Positions 34,201 to 45,604 of a stretch of DNA of 64,000 nucleotides are shown piece after piece. Below the pieces are notes generated by a model. It searched no databases. It had not been told where the DNA came from and saw nothing but the letters and a program-made list of their open reading frames with translations. Every line of letters begins with the position of its first letter. Within the stretch, counting starts at the first letter, position 1. The position numbers and the translations under genes were made by a program. The stretch comes from Nectonema munidae. Taxonomy: Eukaryota; Nematomorpha; Nectonematoida; Nectonematidae. The DNA is taken from positions 1 through 64,000 of the forward strand of contig JAUIRK010000058.1 of NCBI GenBank assembly GCA_030549495.1, read 5' to 3'.

Positions 34201-37200
34201 AAAATGGTTAGATGTGTCATATATCACGCATGCATATATTTTTGTAATATCTGAAATTTGAATCCATTTTTACTGGAGTCATCGAATAAATGTGAGCTAT
34301 GATGCTAGTATCAAAGAAAAGTTTGAATAGACTAAGAACATCTTTTGTCTTTTTGGCCTGTCCCGTGGGACCATAAGGTCTTTCACTAATGTCTCTTATG
34401 TTGATTCTGGACTTCCAGTATGGCTGAAAGCCGGTTCTTAAGAATATTCAGTTCCATCAGGAGCAACCAAGGCTTGATCAGTAATATTGAAGTCACTGTC
34501 AGAAGTACTGCAAGAAGAAGAATGTGATGAAGACAAAGAACTTTTTTCAGAAGACTCAACATGAGAAAAAGAGGTGCTAGACATGAGAAGAAAAATTATT
34601 ATCAGAAAATTGTGTATAGACAAAATGTGCTCCTCAGTTTACCAAAAAGGTATTTACAAAATCTATCAAGTTTTTCATTATTATCAAAGAAAATAAAAAG
34701 TTATTTCTGAAGCTTATTTACCCGAGATAGCACCTTTCCTTTCGACAACCATCTTACTTCTGTGTGCAATAGTAAACTAACATGTTTACCTTGCACAGCA
34801 TCTCAAAAATTCTGGACTTCATCGGTCGAGTTTTTATGAAATTTACCATTTCAATCACTTGATCAAAACACTTTTAGTTCATTTTGTGTTACAATAAAGG
34901 TCCCAACATGAATCCTTGCGGAACTCCAGAATTAATAAACGAAGGTTCTGAAAAAGTCCCATTTATATCTACGCTTTGTTCTCGATTCAATAGATATGAT
35001 TTCAAGAATATTACAATCGAAACCGCATTTTTCTAGTTTGAATAAGAGTATCGAATGAGATATGACATCGAAAGCTCTTGAAAAGTCAAGAAAAATTGTT
35101 ACAACAGAATCTTTTTTATCCAATGAAGAAGTCACAATATCAATAAGATAGCTATGTAGATATTCAGTCGTTTTCCTGAAACCAAACTGATTCTCAAAAA
35201 CAAGCCGTTGGTTGAAAGGTAAGTAACGACACGTTTGTAGATTATTCTTTCAAAAACTTTTGATAGCGAACATATCAAGCTAATTTTCGATAATTTGAGG
35301 CTAGAGTTTTAATATTTATTAATAAGTGTTTTAGTTGATCTAAAACAAATCTAAATAACATTTTAACTCTAGTTTTATTTTTTGGTATAGAATATTTAAG
35401 AATATTTTTTGTACTTTATTTCCTTCAAAAAAATTATCCTGGTTACTCTTTCAAGCATTGGTTTTCTAAATTTAATCATCTGCTTTCTTTTTCGCTGAGT
35501 TTTTATATAACTTAGATCAGATCATTTTTATTTCATAGGACACTGGTGTCCGATTCTGCCTGAAATGTTTAAGCATGGAAAGATACAAAAATAAGTTCCT
35601 AGTAGGGGCCATGACCCCTCTACTGTGTTTGTTCCCTCTACCCCCCCCCTACTAAGCTAAAATGTCATCAAGTTAAGGTATTGTATAGTATTTGCCTAGT
35701 AATAAAAATAATTTTTTTCACAAAAAAATAAAAGATTGAAGTTGCGAAGTATGCAAAATATCGAATATATATTATGGATATTATAGTATATTTATAGGCA
35801 TAGTATGTTTGCTTTCACACTCTTCCTTATTCTATTGAATCAAATTTTTTGTTTTAGAAAATTTGGAGAATGGGAAAGGCACACCAAAGGAATCGGTCAG
35901 AAATTGTTGCTTCAGGTTTTTTTCTTTTTCTTGCAAGTTTATTAATGATGTATTACAGTATAATTCATATATTCGAATTAGCCCTGGTTTAAAGACTAAA
36001 AAGGCGATGATATCGCATTCGATCCAAAACTTATTTTAATCTCAACTTTTTAGATGTAAAAAATATTTTTTAAGAAATTAATTTTAGATAATTATTTTTT
36101 AAAAATTTGATCAATATTCACTTGAAAATTCAATATTGAATTTGGCCTTATAGTACGATGGCAATCTCTCAGTAATATATCCACACTATTTTTTCGTTTC
36201 TTACTTTTCAAGTTCTACATTATAGGCCAGGTCTGTCAAACATACAACATGCTGTCCAAATGAAGCCCTAGAGATGAATTCATCCTGCCCGTCAAATGAT
36301 TTTCTTAATTGCTTAATGATATTTCAAGTCAATACGTTATTACCATTAGAATTTACATTTTGCTTGCATAATGATAATGTTGTTCTCACTTATAACATAA
36401 CAGTTTCACGAAGTGAATGAGATTAAGCTGAAATGAATCTCATTCATTGGTCTCTTTTCATCTAAGTTTGGAAATATGTATTATTGGTACTTATCTGTTA
36501 TCGGGAACCAAGTTTTTTTCCTGGTCCTCAACCTTAACCCGCTATTTTACACGCTAAAGTGTATGCTTAACTCGCATTTAAATAAATCAAAATTCATTTA
36601 TCTCGAAGTAAATTAGCTTATATCTGTTATGTCTTCTTTTGTCATGCCAATCAATTGTACGATTACACACCCACATTTATCATGTTTCACGTAGAGTCAG
36701 CAAGCCACCACTCCATGAATATCTTCACAAAATTAACCAGACTAATCTGCTATGCTGACTCTGCAATCAACACACACACAACACTGAGCATCTTTTTAAT
36801 TGCCCATACATACAGGCCCGTCGATAAGAGATTCCAGTCTCCATTAAAATCATTTTGCCCCCATTTACTTGGAGTGTAGTAATGCGGCTGCATACACACA
36901 ACTGTCGAGGGGAATAGCTTCTCTGGCCTTCAAAAAATATGAAGCTATTTTAAGTTGCTGTTAGCCATAAGTGGAATCCTAATTATGGGGTTAGCAGTAC
37001 AATAGGATGTCTGCGCTGACGTTTGGCTGGTACTACAAATCACTTACCATTACTGCTGCAAAATTGTAAGGAAACTTATATATATTTTAGATGAAAAATG
37101 TCGATCAGTTATCATTTTCTTGACAGTGAGATTTCTTTTATATTGAGATAACGTAATGTGAGCGCTAACAACAACAACCCACGCATTTTCTCTTTAAATT

Positions 37201-40200
37201 TACAGATGGGTTACCAAATTGGTAAAGGACTCGGCAAAAACTCGCAAGGAATCGCTGAACCTGTCATGGCCTATAAGCGACAAGGCAAAGGAGCTATTGG
37301 AGCCTACGGCCCCGAAAGACCTCAGACTTCAAGTAATTCAAAAATTCCCCTTGATCAAAGTGCAAACCAAAAAAGGTGGAAAAAATCAAACTTAAATATT
37401 CCCGTAATTTTCTCTTATGAATTTATCTGAGATTAAAAATGTTTTATTTTAAATATCTTTTATAGAATTATGATAATGATTTGCATGGAATAGAAGACAG
37501 AAGAAAGGAAAGCAACAACAAATCCTTACCTTTTTTGAATTTGAGTTCAAAAAGTCAGACTTCAAGTTCATCGAAATCTAACTTAAAAATCATTGATATG
37601 ACAGGGCCTAAAGTCAAAACTTTGACAAGTACTCACTTTTTTTGCATTTTTTCTTTTCTCCTGATAAGTGTATCAAAACCTGTTAATTTCGTGAAGAAAT
37701 CTTCTATATTTTCTAGTATTATAATTTTTTATGATAGATGCAAAAAGTGTTGTATCACTGCAGGTTAAAAACTTTTCAAAGTATCTGTATTTAAGCCAAG
37801 ATTAAACGGATCTATCTTGTAATTCAAACCCACGAGTTAGCATAATCGAAAATAGATTTCCGCATGAGTGGAATAGCATTGTAACGAAACAAAAGTATCT
37901 TTTCTGAATGCTTACTGGCTTTATATTTATCCATATTGAAAGATCAAGTTTAGCGCCTTGTTAAAACATCTCTATTTATTGACTTATACCTTTATTCCCA
38001 TTCTGAATGTAACTAAGGACTACTAGCTTTAAAGTTTTGCATGCTAAAACAGCTATATTTAGCTTCATCGATATCTTAATTCCTATCAGTGTGAATTCTT
38101 TGTTTTTTAGAGACAGACAGTAGGAGAAGAAAAATAACAAATTTTAGCTTTGTGTTTGATAAATTAGAAAATCTAGTATCATTTTAAAGAATTTTCATAC
38201 TTTTTGTTGTGTTTTTTTAATGCCTTTATTTTCAAAAATACAAAACTGTTTACTTTTTCTATAAGTAAAGTATGTAAGTTATAATTATAATCTATGAATT
38301 GCGTCTTTCTTCTTGTATAGAATTGAGAGAATGAAAAATTTAGTGTAAAAAGTCATATATTTATATGTTCCTATATTAAAAATAAAATTATATTTTAAGA
38401 AATTTTTTAAAAAGTTGACCCTCTTAATTTTTATTGTGATATTATTTTGATTTTGAATATTACAGTTCGTTTATTTTTAATTAAAAATTTGAATTAATAA
38501 GTCGCTTAATAAATTTTCATATTCAAAAATAGAATTATATTATTGTAGTGATAAGATATCATTACTTAGTTTTTCAAAATTAAAACAGTTGATTTTTAGC
38601 TGAATTTCAAAAATTGTAAAAATCTTTTTATAAAAATTTTTTAATCCAAAACTAATTTCATATATTTATTCGACCTTTGCTCTTTAAGGTCTTATGATAC
38701 GAAAAGTGACAATAATAAAATATCACTATGATAATTTAGATCAGGTAGAATAAGTGTTGATAAGAAAGCAATACTTTATATTAACTTAATTTTATGTAAA
38801 GGCTACACTGACCAAATTCAACACCTAAAAGAAATCACCAAAGAAGGGCAGTCAATTGAAAGCCAACTTTTCCTGGCCAAGACAGGAGAAGAAATTGCAA
38901 TATGAGAATAGTAATATTCCTTTCATTAAAATCATTAGAGAGATGTAGGGCAGGTGATTCATATTTGCTTAATACTAATGATAGAGAAAACACTATTAAT
39001 GGAGAGTTTTGATTTTATGATTATTACACAAAATAGTTTCTGTTAATCTGCATTTAAGTTAACTATTTTTTAAATGCAACATTAAAATTCCATTATAACA
39101 AGGTTCGATTGTATAGTTAAAGTCTCTGAAAACAATAAATTCATATTTTATTGTTTAACCCGTTAACGACCAGAATAATCAGACGATATCTAATGTAAAG
39201 CAGACGATTTTATTTTTGTAAAGTGGACACAGGGCGTTAACGGGTTAATGTAATTATTTAATTAATAATTTGGTTAATGGGATTGAATATTATTTGTTGT
39301 TCTATATAAATCGTGTTTTTGTTTTTTAGACTTTGAAAATATTTCAAATAAGCATTTGAAGTCAATACAAGATGATAAGCTGTTTTCACAACAATCGAAA
39401 GCCACTGCAGCAGCATTTGACATTCCTGAACTGCGAAACAGTTTAACAATTCTAGTCAATATGTGCGAAAAAGCTGTTGCGAGAAACACTGAACAAGTTT
39501 GTGTTGAGCAAGAAAACATAATCAAGTATTCGGACATGGAAGAAAAGCTTGCTTTGCGCATCAAAGAGGATAAGGTGCAGATCAAGAAGTTGGAAGCTAT
39601 TTTGGATTTGATTAGAATGTTTGACGTTGACGCTGAAGGTAGAGAAATGGACGTTGCGAAAGGCGTAGAAAAGTGCAAGGAAGTCGTTATTAAGCTGATA
39701 ACGGAGTTTGGAGGCGAATGCAGGCTGTACAAATTGTCTGAAATATTTTCAGCTGTAGTGATCCCCATGCTGAGAGAGTTCTTCCAGAGATGGCCTGTAT
39801 TTCAAGATTTCAAGTATGGCTTAAACATGATTAAGGATTGGCAGGTGATTCTTGAGAAAGATAAAGTGTTCCATCAAAAGTATGACGCCATTTTATGGAA
39901 AGCCTGGCTTCCGCCGGTTCGAAGAGCCATACTTGACTGGAATTGTAAAGAATGCAACACTTTACTGAATTTATTCGAATTTTGGTTTCCTCTTTTGCCA
40001 TCCTGGATCATTAAAAATATCAACACCCAGTTGATTTTGCCTAAACTCCAGCAGGGCATTAATGATTGGAATCCTGTTAAAGATGTTGTTCCTGTCCATA
40101 CATGGATTCACCCATGGCTTCCTATTTTAGGTTTTCTTTTTTATATGCTTCTTTTATTTTATATTGGTGCTATTTGAAATATTATGAACATTTTAATAGC

Positions 40201-43200
40201 TCAAAAAATATGTTTCGAATTTAGATTCTCATTCTAAGTAACAAATTTTCAAGATATTTATGGCTTTTTATGTTTAATCGATCATTCCTAGTAAAAAAAA
40301 TAGTAATCGTATTTTTTTTATAAAACCAAAAAATAATTTGAATTAATTATTTTAAGTAAAGTAAAAAATTTTCCCTACCTCTAATAAATAAGTAAATGTA
40401 TCTATCGGTTGGGTGGTATAAATCTCAGTGTTCGGTTATATAAATCAACATTCATATTTTTCCAGTATTTTCCTAAACAAAAAGAATTTGCATTTTTATG
40501 CACTAAACTATGAGAAACAAAACTTGAATTTTCGTATTCGGAGCCAACATGTTGCAAAATCTATACTTGAATCGGATTAACTAGATGAAAATTTCAAAAT
40601 TGAAAGGAGTTAGTGAAACCCTTCATCTCTTGCTTTATCAACGTATTTTCCCCTAAATAACGCCTTTTTTGGGACGAAGTTCATGTACGGCCACTGCACG
40701 TCCACATACACAATATGTTGTGGTATAAACGAGGTTCTCGTATGATTGAACACGCAAAAATGATTAAAAAGTATTAACTAAATAATTATTTCAAAATGTC
40801 TCCTTTTTTCCATTTCTATTTTGATACTCTTTATTATTATTGTTTATAAATTGAGATTAACGCCACCCCCTTGACTACCTCATGGTGAGATCACATGATA
40901 CCCGAGTATATACATATATGGTTTCCATGTGACCAAAATTTGAATGCTAATACTTTGGCTTATGTCACTCAAGCTCTAAGAAACATGAAATTATTATCAG
41001 AGTATAACATTCTTAATGGGTGTGCAAACTTTTATTGTAGAATTTCGATTGTAATTAGAATTTTATCGAATTTGTAAATAAGATATATCCTTTGTATGCT
41101 ACATATAGATTATATACTATTTCTTTATCTTTGTTACCAATGTAAACGTTTGTTTGTGCTAGTGCATATAGACAGAATTTAAATTAATGTTTAATTTGTT
41201 GATTCTTTAATAAAAAAAGTAAGAACTTACTGATTTTGTTTTTTATGCTCAAATTATTATAAGCTTGTATCTGAATAGATCCTTTTTAATGAGTATCGTC
41301 ATTTTATAGATTATTGTTTATTTAAATTTCAATATTTCCATCTTTTTCTTTATTTTATATTTGGAATGAATTAACTGTTCTTTTTGTGCATTTTAGAAGA
41401 TGAACTAAAGCCAATCTTTGATTTGATACGATTTAAGATTGGCTCTGCTCTTTCAGCATGGCACCCAAGCGATTCTTCTGCTAAGCTTCTCATTTCCCCT
41501 TGGAAGGAGGTTTGGTCGAGCCAAGAGTTTGACCAATTCATCATCAAGTACATTTTGCCCAAACTCAATTTTTGTCTTGCCAATGACTTCGTCATCAATC
41601 CCAAACAACAAATTATGCAGCCATGGAAGTAAATCTTTTTTCAATTTTTGATTAAAAGTTATTGTTACTTAACTAACTGAATTAACTAACTTAAGTAAAT
41701 AATCATCCAATTTATTTTTAGCAAAATAAATATAAATTAAGCTCTAAATGTTCACATTTTAAATTTATTGATATTTTCATATTTAATTAAAATCAAAGTA
41801 AATATATTAGAATTTCTTTGCAAATTTTTTTTATATATATGCTGAATAAAAAAGAATCACAAATAAATTACTTTAAAATCTTCCAAATAGTTACCTCATT
41901 TTCGTTATGCTCAATACCACTTTCTTTTCTAACTTTCTTATCATCTGAATGATTCCTTGTTAGCCCCTTCCGAAAACAATCACTGCAAGAAGAATTAAGT
42001 TGATAATAAGATTATTGCGATATTTCTTACTAAATTTTTCTATTTTACTAACTTTAATTGAAGTTAAAGGCAAAAATTAGAAAAATTATATATTAACCGG
42101 AATTAAAAATAAATTGGAGTTTTAAACCCTGGACATTTCAAGAAATGGCTTGCGCGAGCTCCTGAAGTTCGATCATTGAACTTTTTTGCCGTCTAAAGCG
42201 AAACCGGAATTTCTGATTAGTTCTCCTTTAAAAAATAATTCACTTTACTTATTCAATAATTTCAATGAAAATTAAAAAAAATCTAGAAGAATATTTTAGC
42301 TGATAATTTGGTACAGTAAACTCCCGATACCTTGAAGTCCTGGGGACCCACCCAATTATTTCGAGTTAAACAAATTTGCATTGTCAACTAGTACGATGTT
42401 TCCGATTTTGTTAAATGAATACATTTTTAATCATGACTATTCTGCCCATGCGCTAATTTAAGGAATCAAAACTTAAAAAATTATTTAGAATATATTTTTT
42501 ATATAAAAAAAAAAGAACAAGAGCATATATATACAAAAATACGATAAATTACGTGAAAAAGATCTCAGCACTTCGGGCTTGCCCGCCTAAGGATAATAAT
42601 AAATCAGGTTATAATAAATCAAAGCAATTTATTAGTACTGAAAATGTTCTACAACGAAATAATGAAACATTCGTAATGCATACTTCTATTGATTTGTCAT
42701 ATTAGAACTTGGTATTCAAAGCTTTGGAAATGTTTTGCAACACGATGATGGGCTGCAATTCACAGAGAGCATTCAAAATTGCTATTGAGAATAATTTGAG
42801 TTTGAGTTTCAAAGCATGTACGTTCACATCAAAGCACGCATGTGTTACTTCGACTTAAGCGAAATTTTCACTTACCCGACTTTGAGTTAAACGAAGAATT
42901 TGACATGTGTGGGATACGGCTGGGACTTAGACCGCGAATTGACTTAGAGTTAGGCGGAATTGCGAATGATCTAATTTTAAGTTATCGGGAGTTTATTGTT
43001 TGTATTTTTCTTTTTTATAATGGAATGTTTGGCGTTTTTTTAATTTGAAGAGATTTTTTGATTCTAATAACTTTTTTTCTTCGAATTTCAGTTGGATAAT
43101 GGATTGGCGTACACTTTTTTCAAAAGAACAAATCGATTCTATTCTTTATCATCACTTCTGGCCAAAGTGGCATGGCTCTCTACGCGTTTGGTTGGCGTTA

Positions 43201-45604
43201 GGCGGCGCTAATTTCAACGAAATCTCCATGTGGTATAATGGCTGGAAAAATACGCTAGTTGAATTTGACTTGGATGAGAGTGCTCAAAGTCAAATGAACC
43301 TGAGCAAAGCTCTCCTTGCAATAGACAATGCCATGAGTTAGTGCTTTTATTTATGTTCATTCAACCTTTATTCTTGTTCTATTTCATCATAAGAATGTAA
43401 ATCAGCTAATCAGATGTGAAACAGCTAATCTGATTACTTTCCTAATATGTGATCCATGTGATTATTTTTCTTAATTAAATATGATTTTCTAAAACAAAGT
43501 TTAAGTATATTTTGTTATAGTTTTTAGTGTGTCTATTCTGTCTCCATTTTAAATGTATCCTTATTCCTTCGCAGCAGCGGGAATTTAGTCATTGATAATG
43601 CGGTACGTGGTCTTTTGTGATCTTCGTTCTTCCCAAGATCACGTGACGATTTGTTCTCAATCGACCAAGGCACATGTGTGACGTAGAACTGGAAACAGTG
43701 CTTTGGCACACTTGACTTACAAGAATAAGACAATCTAATCCTCTTGTTTATAGCTTGGTTGCGGCCATACGTTATTCCATTCCTGACTACTTGGTGTGTA
43801 AAAGCAGGGTTTTGAGCCGTTGCAGATATATTCACTAAGAAACGAAACAGATTATATATTATGAGAGAGGAACATTAGGATTGGGATTAAATAAGGACAC
43901 TACTTAACAGAGTCGGGCGGCCACTCTAAATTTTAGGGTGAGGAATATACATATGTGCGTGATGGGTATATCATTGATAGGGATCACACCCTGTAACATA
44001 TTAGTGCTTATTTACCGTCACTTTTTACGTGGAATTTTTTGTAGATGCTTATTTAGGTTACAAAAGAGTTGTGATAAAAAAAGCTTTAGTTTAAAAGACT
44101 TTAGTTGTACTCTGTGTGATGATAGTCTGAACTTCTGAAGGTCACATCTTCTCAAGGTGATGGATATTTGAAAATTATAGCACTGGACTACTGGTACAAG
44201 TCCATAACTTAGTATAAGCTAGCTAAACAATACGCTATACTTTTTATATACGAATAAAATACTTTTATTTATTAAAAAAAATCATCATTAATAAGTTGTA
44301 TATAGATGTCATTTCTATATTTCTAATACAGTTAATTTAATCAGAAATTTATCGGGGATCAATAATTTTCTCAAGAATTTATCGATAAACATATTCTCGT
44401 TAATTTGCGCGCCATTTTAAACGTAAATCAATCACTTCTCTATATTACAATTATTTATACTTCTTCCTTATCACTTATAAAATTATATTTATTTAGTTGT
44501 CATCCGATGGATAGAACTAAAAACTTTTAATTTTAAACCAGATTTAAATCTCTAAGGAGCTAAAAAATATTATGTGCTGGAGTGGCCCATAAGCTAGTTT
44601 TCTAGATATAATATATTGCCCAAAGTAAAAACATTTTCCTTGGGGGGGGGGGGGGTTTAGGTAATCTTGGGTTCAAAACCTAAACTCGGCATAAAATTGC
44701 ACTCTGATTTAATAAAATTATGAATCTACTGCAAAAACTGCTAAAGGCTTTTCCACACACTATATAAAAATTATATTAAGAAAATATATGTTATGAAAAA
44801 TTGGATTTTTTTTTAAATGTTGTTAATACTTTTTTTGGTATTTACCATTTCAAAATTAAAAAAACAGTTGAGTCAATTGACTCAAAAATTCAAAAGGTGT
44901 TTACTCGGTTTGAAATAAAACTTCTTTTTTGACTGACTTGTTAAGCTGATAATGAAATGGTGTAATCTGAGGCGAGCAACAACCTTTATACAAATAGCGT
45001 TTGAAAGGCGAACAATTTTAGGTTAACAATTTCTGTTAAATGCTTACTTTTTATTACTAATTATCATCACTTCCAGCATGAAGTATACGTCTATTTCATT
45101 AGCAGTTGGTCTGGCATCTCTGATGACATTTTAATTAATTGAATTTTTGTTTTTGTGAAAAATGAAATTAATCTCCTACTTTTAGATTCCATCAACACAA
45201 CAAACATGAGCAATCCTCAAACTGGAACTTACTCAGAGTTTCCATTGAACCCCAACGTCCCTATTCCTGCCCCACCAAACTTGCCACAACCCTTTGGCTT
45301 CGACTACTCCAGCAACAACAACAACTTCCCCAGCCAAAACGCAAACCTTTATCAACAAAGGCACCACCATTTTCCTCTTTCCCATGTTAACGTTTCCTTC
45401 AAAGAAATCCTCTTTCAAAAGGCTTCCGAGTTGAGTATAACGCATTTCATGCTCTCAAACAGGATGCACGATGGCAACCAAATATACCAATTCGGGCACA
45501 CCCAAATCTACATCCATCTTGATGTCGTTTACATGCTGTGTCAGGGATTTTGGAAGCCCATTTCAATGAATGACTTGATAGCGATTTCCTTATCAAATAA
45601 TTAA
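31294..45604 (+). CDS. TFIP11: tuftelin-interacting protein 11 (TFIP11), spliceosome disassembly factor, 10 exons
   Basis: G-patch protein that recruits and activates the DEAH helicase DHX15 for intron-lariat spliceosome release in the nucleus (family knowledge). My exon model, every junction GT-AG and phase-consistent: 31294-31405, 31460-31647, 31703-31788, 35858-35915, 37206-37403, 37466-37628, 39330-40130, 41397-41628, 43092-43336, 45186-45604. The joined CDS is 2502 bp, 833 residues (human 837). Seen: N-terminal '[14 protein letters not shown]' and 'KEEHTYGVWAS'; G-patch at about 137-181 ('[20 protein letters not shown]', 'GKGAIGAYG'); 'IDMTG'; a GCFC-like central region with '[13 protein letters not shown]' and '[19 protein letters not shown]'; 'VINPKQQ'; 'WIMDWRTLF'; and C-terminal '[16 protein letters not shown]'. 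The last exon has an added Pro/Asn-rich stretch. Introns 1, 2 and 5 are 54-62 bp. The others are 1.3-4.1 kb. Upstream extra N-terminal residues present in human are missing or on an unseen exon. Confidence 0.93.
32470..32884. mobile_element. 415-bp hAT MITE in TFIP11 intron 3
   Basis: Ends CAGGGGTGGGCAAACTACGG and its near-exact inverse (gtttgcccacccctg), a well-known hAT (Charlie/Buster-like) terminus. The subterminal 'tgcggcccc' / 'gcggccctt' is typical too. The flanks 'gcttat' and 'gcttagat' look like an 8-bp duplication with a 2-base loss on the left. No coding text. Confidence 0.85.
33864..34640 (-). mobile_element. piggyBac fragment, N-terminal half and one terminus
   Basis: TTAA followed by CCCTCGCTTGACGGATTCC at 33864-33886 looks like a piggyBac end. 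On the minus strand, 34620-34440 gives an acidic, Ser-rich N-terminus ending 'VAPDGTEYS', and about 34400-33950 gives '[20 protein letters not shown]' and '[20 protein letters not shown]', resembling the N-terminal piggyBac domain. The catalytic core is absent, so the copy is internally deleted. Confidence 0.55.
34690..34885 (-). pseudogene. hAT transposase fragment (SCAND3/ZBED5 type)
   Basis: The minus strand reads '[20 protein letters not shown]' followed by '[14 protein letters not shown]', the same segment as 'AVNFIKTKGLNNRLFNKLCQ' in the 20.3-20.5 kb copy. It is only about 60 residues long. Confidence 0.6.
35538..35572. repeat. piggyBac terminus-like sequence
   Basis: GGACACTGGTGTCC (35538-35551), then 'gattctgcctgaaatg', then TTAA at 35569-35572. 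This matches the right end of the piggyBac at 26445-28883 (GGGACACCAGTGTCCC, then 'attatgcctgaaaggg', then TTAT). It is probably the remaining end of another copy of that family. Confidence 0.6.
35858..35915 (+). CDS. TFIP11: TFIP11 exon 4 (58 bp, start of the G-patch)
   Basis: Preceded by 'ttttttgttttag' and followed by 'gttttttt'. With the two bases left from exon 3 it reads [20 protein letters not shown], matching human '[16 protein letters not shown]'. It lies alone between two long introns and is too short to stand out as an ORF. Without it the G-patch would be incomplete and the phases of exons 3 and 5 would not agree. Confidence 0.93.
38808..38914 (+). other. unassigned protein-like island in TFIP11 intron 6
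   Basis: Reads '[20 protein letters not shown]' then '[12 protein letters not shown]' and a stop, with a plausible upstream acceptor ('tttatgtaaag', ending near 38804). The phase from exon 6 would be in frame, but no donor exists before the stop. It does not match TFIP11. It may be a transposon or gene fragment, or a rare alternative last exon. Confidence 0.25.
39159..39244. mobile_element. 86-bp piggyBac-like MITE in TFIP11 intron 6
   Basis: Terminal inverted repeats CCCGTTAACG and CGTTAACGGG, flanked on both sides by TTAA (39155-39158 and 39245-39248). There is nothing coding. It lies 85 bp upstream of exon 7 without touching its polypyrimidine tract. Confidence 0.75.
42314..42998. mobile_element. 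pogo/Tigger-like element, degenerate, in TFIP11 intron 8
   Basis: The left end is CAGTAAACTCCCGATACC, preceded by TA. The right end is ttatcgggagtttattg, its inverse with a small change. Sub-terminal text ('cgagttaaacaaatttgcat', 'cttcgacttaagcg') is typical of Tigger ends. The 685-bp interior shows no readable transposase, so it is a short derivative. Confidence 0.72.

Larger units (their letters stand above)
33100..35300 (-). mobile_element. LINE fragment (CR1/Jockey-like RT) in TFIP11 intron 3, interrupted
   Basis: The minus strand reads '[20 protein letters not shown]', '[20 protein letters not shown]', 'LEKCGF', then (frame change) '[12 protein letters not shown]' at 35200-34890. After an interruption come '[18 protein letters not shown]' and '[20 protein letters not shown]' with '[10 protein letters not shown]' at 33500-33310. 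The order is correct for one 5'-truncated LINE copy opened by later insertions. It belongs to a different LINE family from those at 3.3 and 28.9 kb. No RNase H was seen. Confidence 0.72.

Noticed and set aside
36228-36310. hAT left terminus (CAGGTCTGTCAAAC) in TFIP11 intron 4
   Set aside because: Resembles a hAT end but no matching right end or duplication was found.
43533-43835. 100-codon reverse frame in TFIP11 intron 9 with 'gcggccatac' text resembling 5S rRNA
   Set aside because: Similarity stops after about ten bases, no internal Pol III boxes follow, and the peptide matches nothing known.
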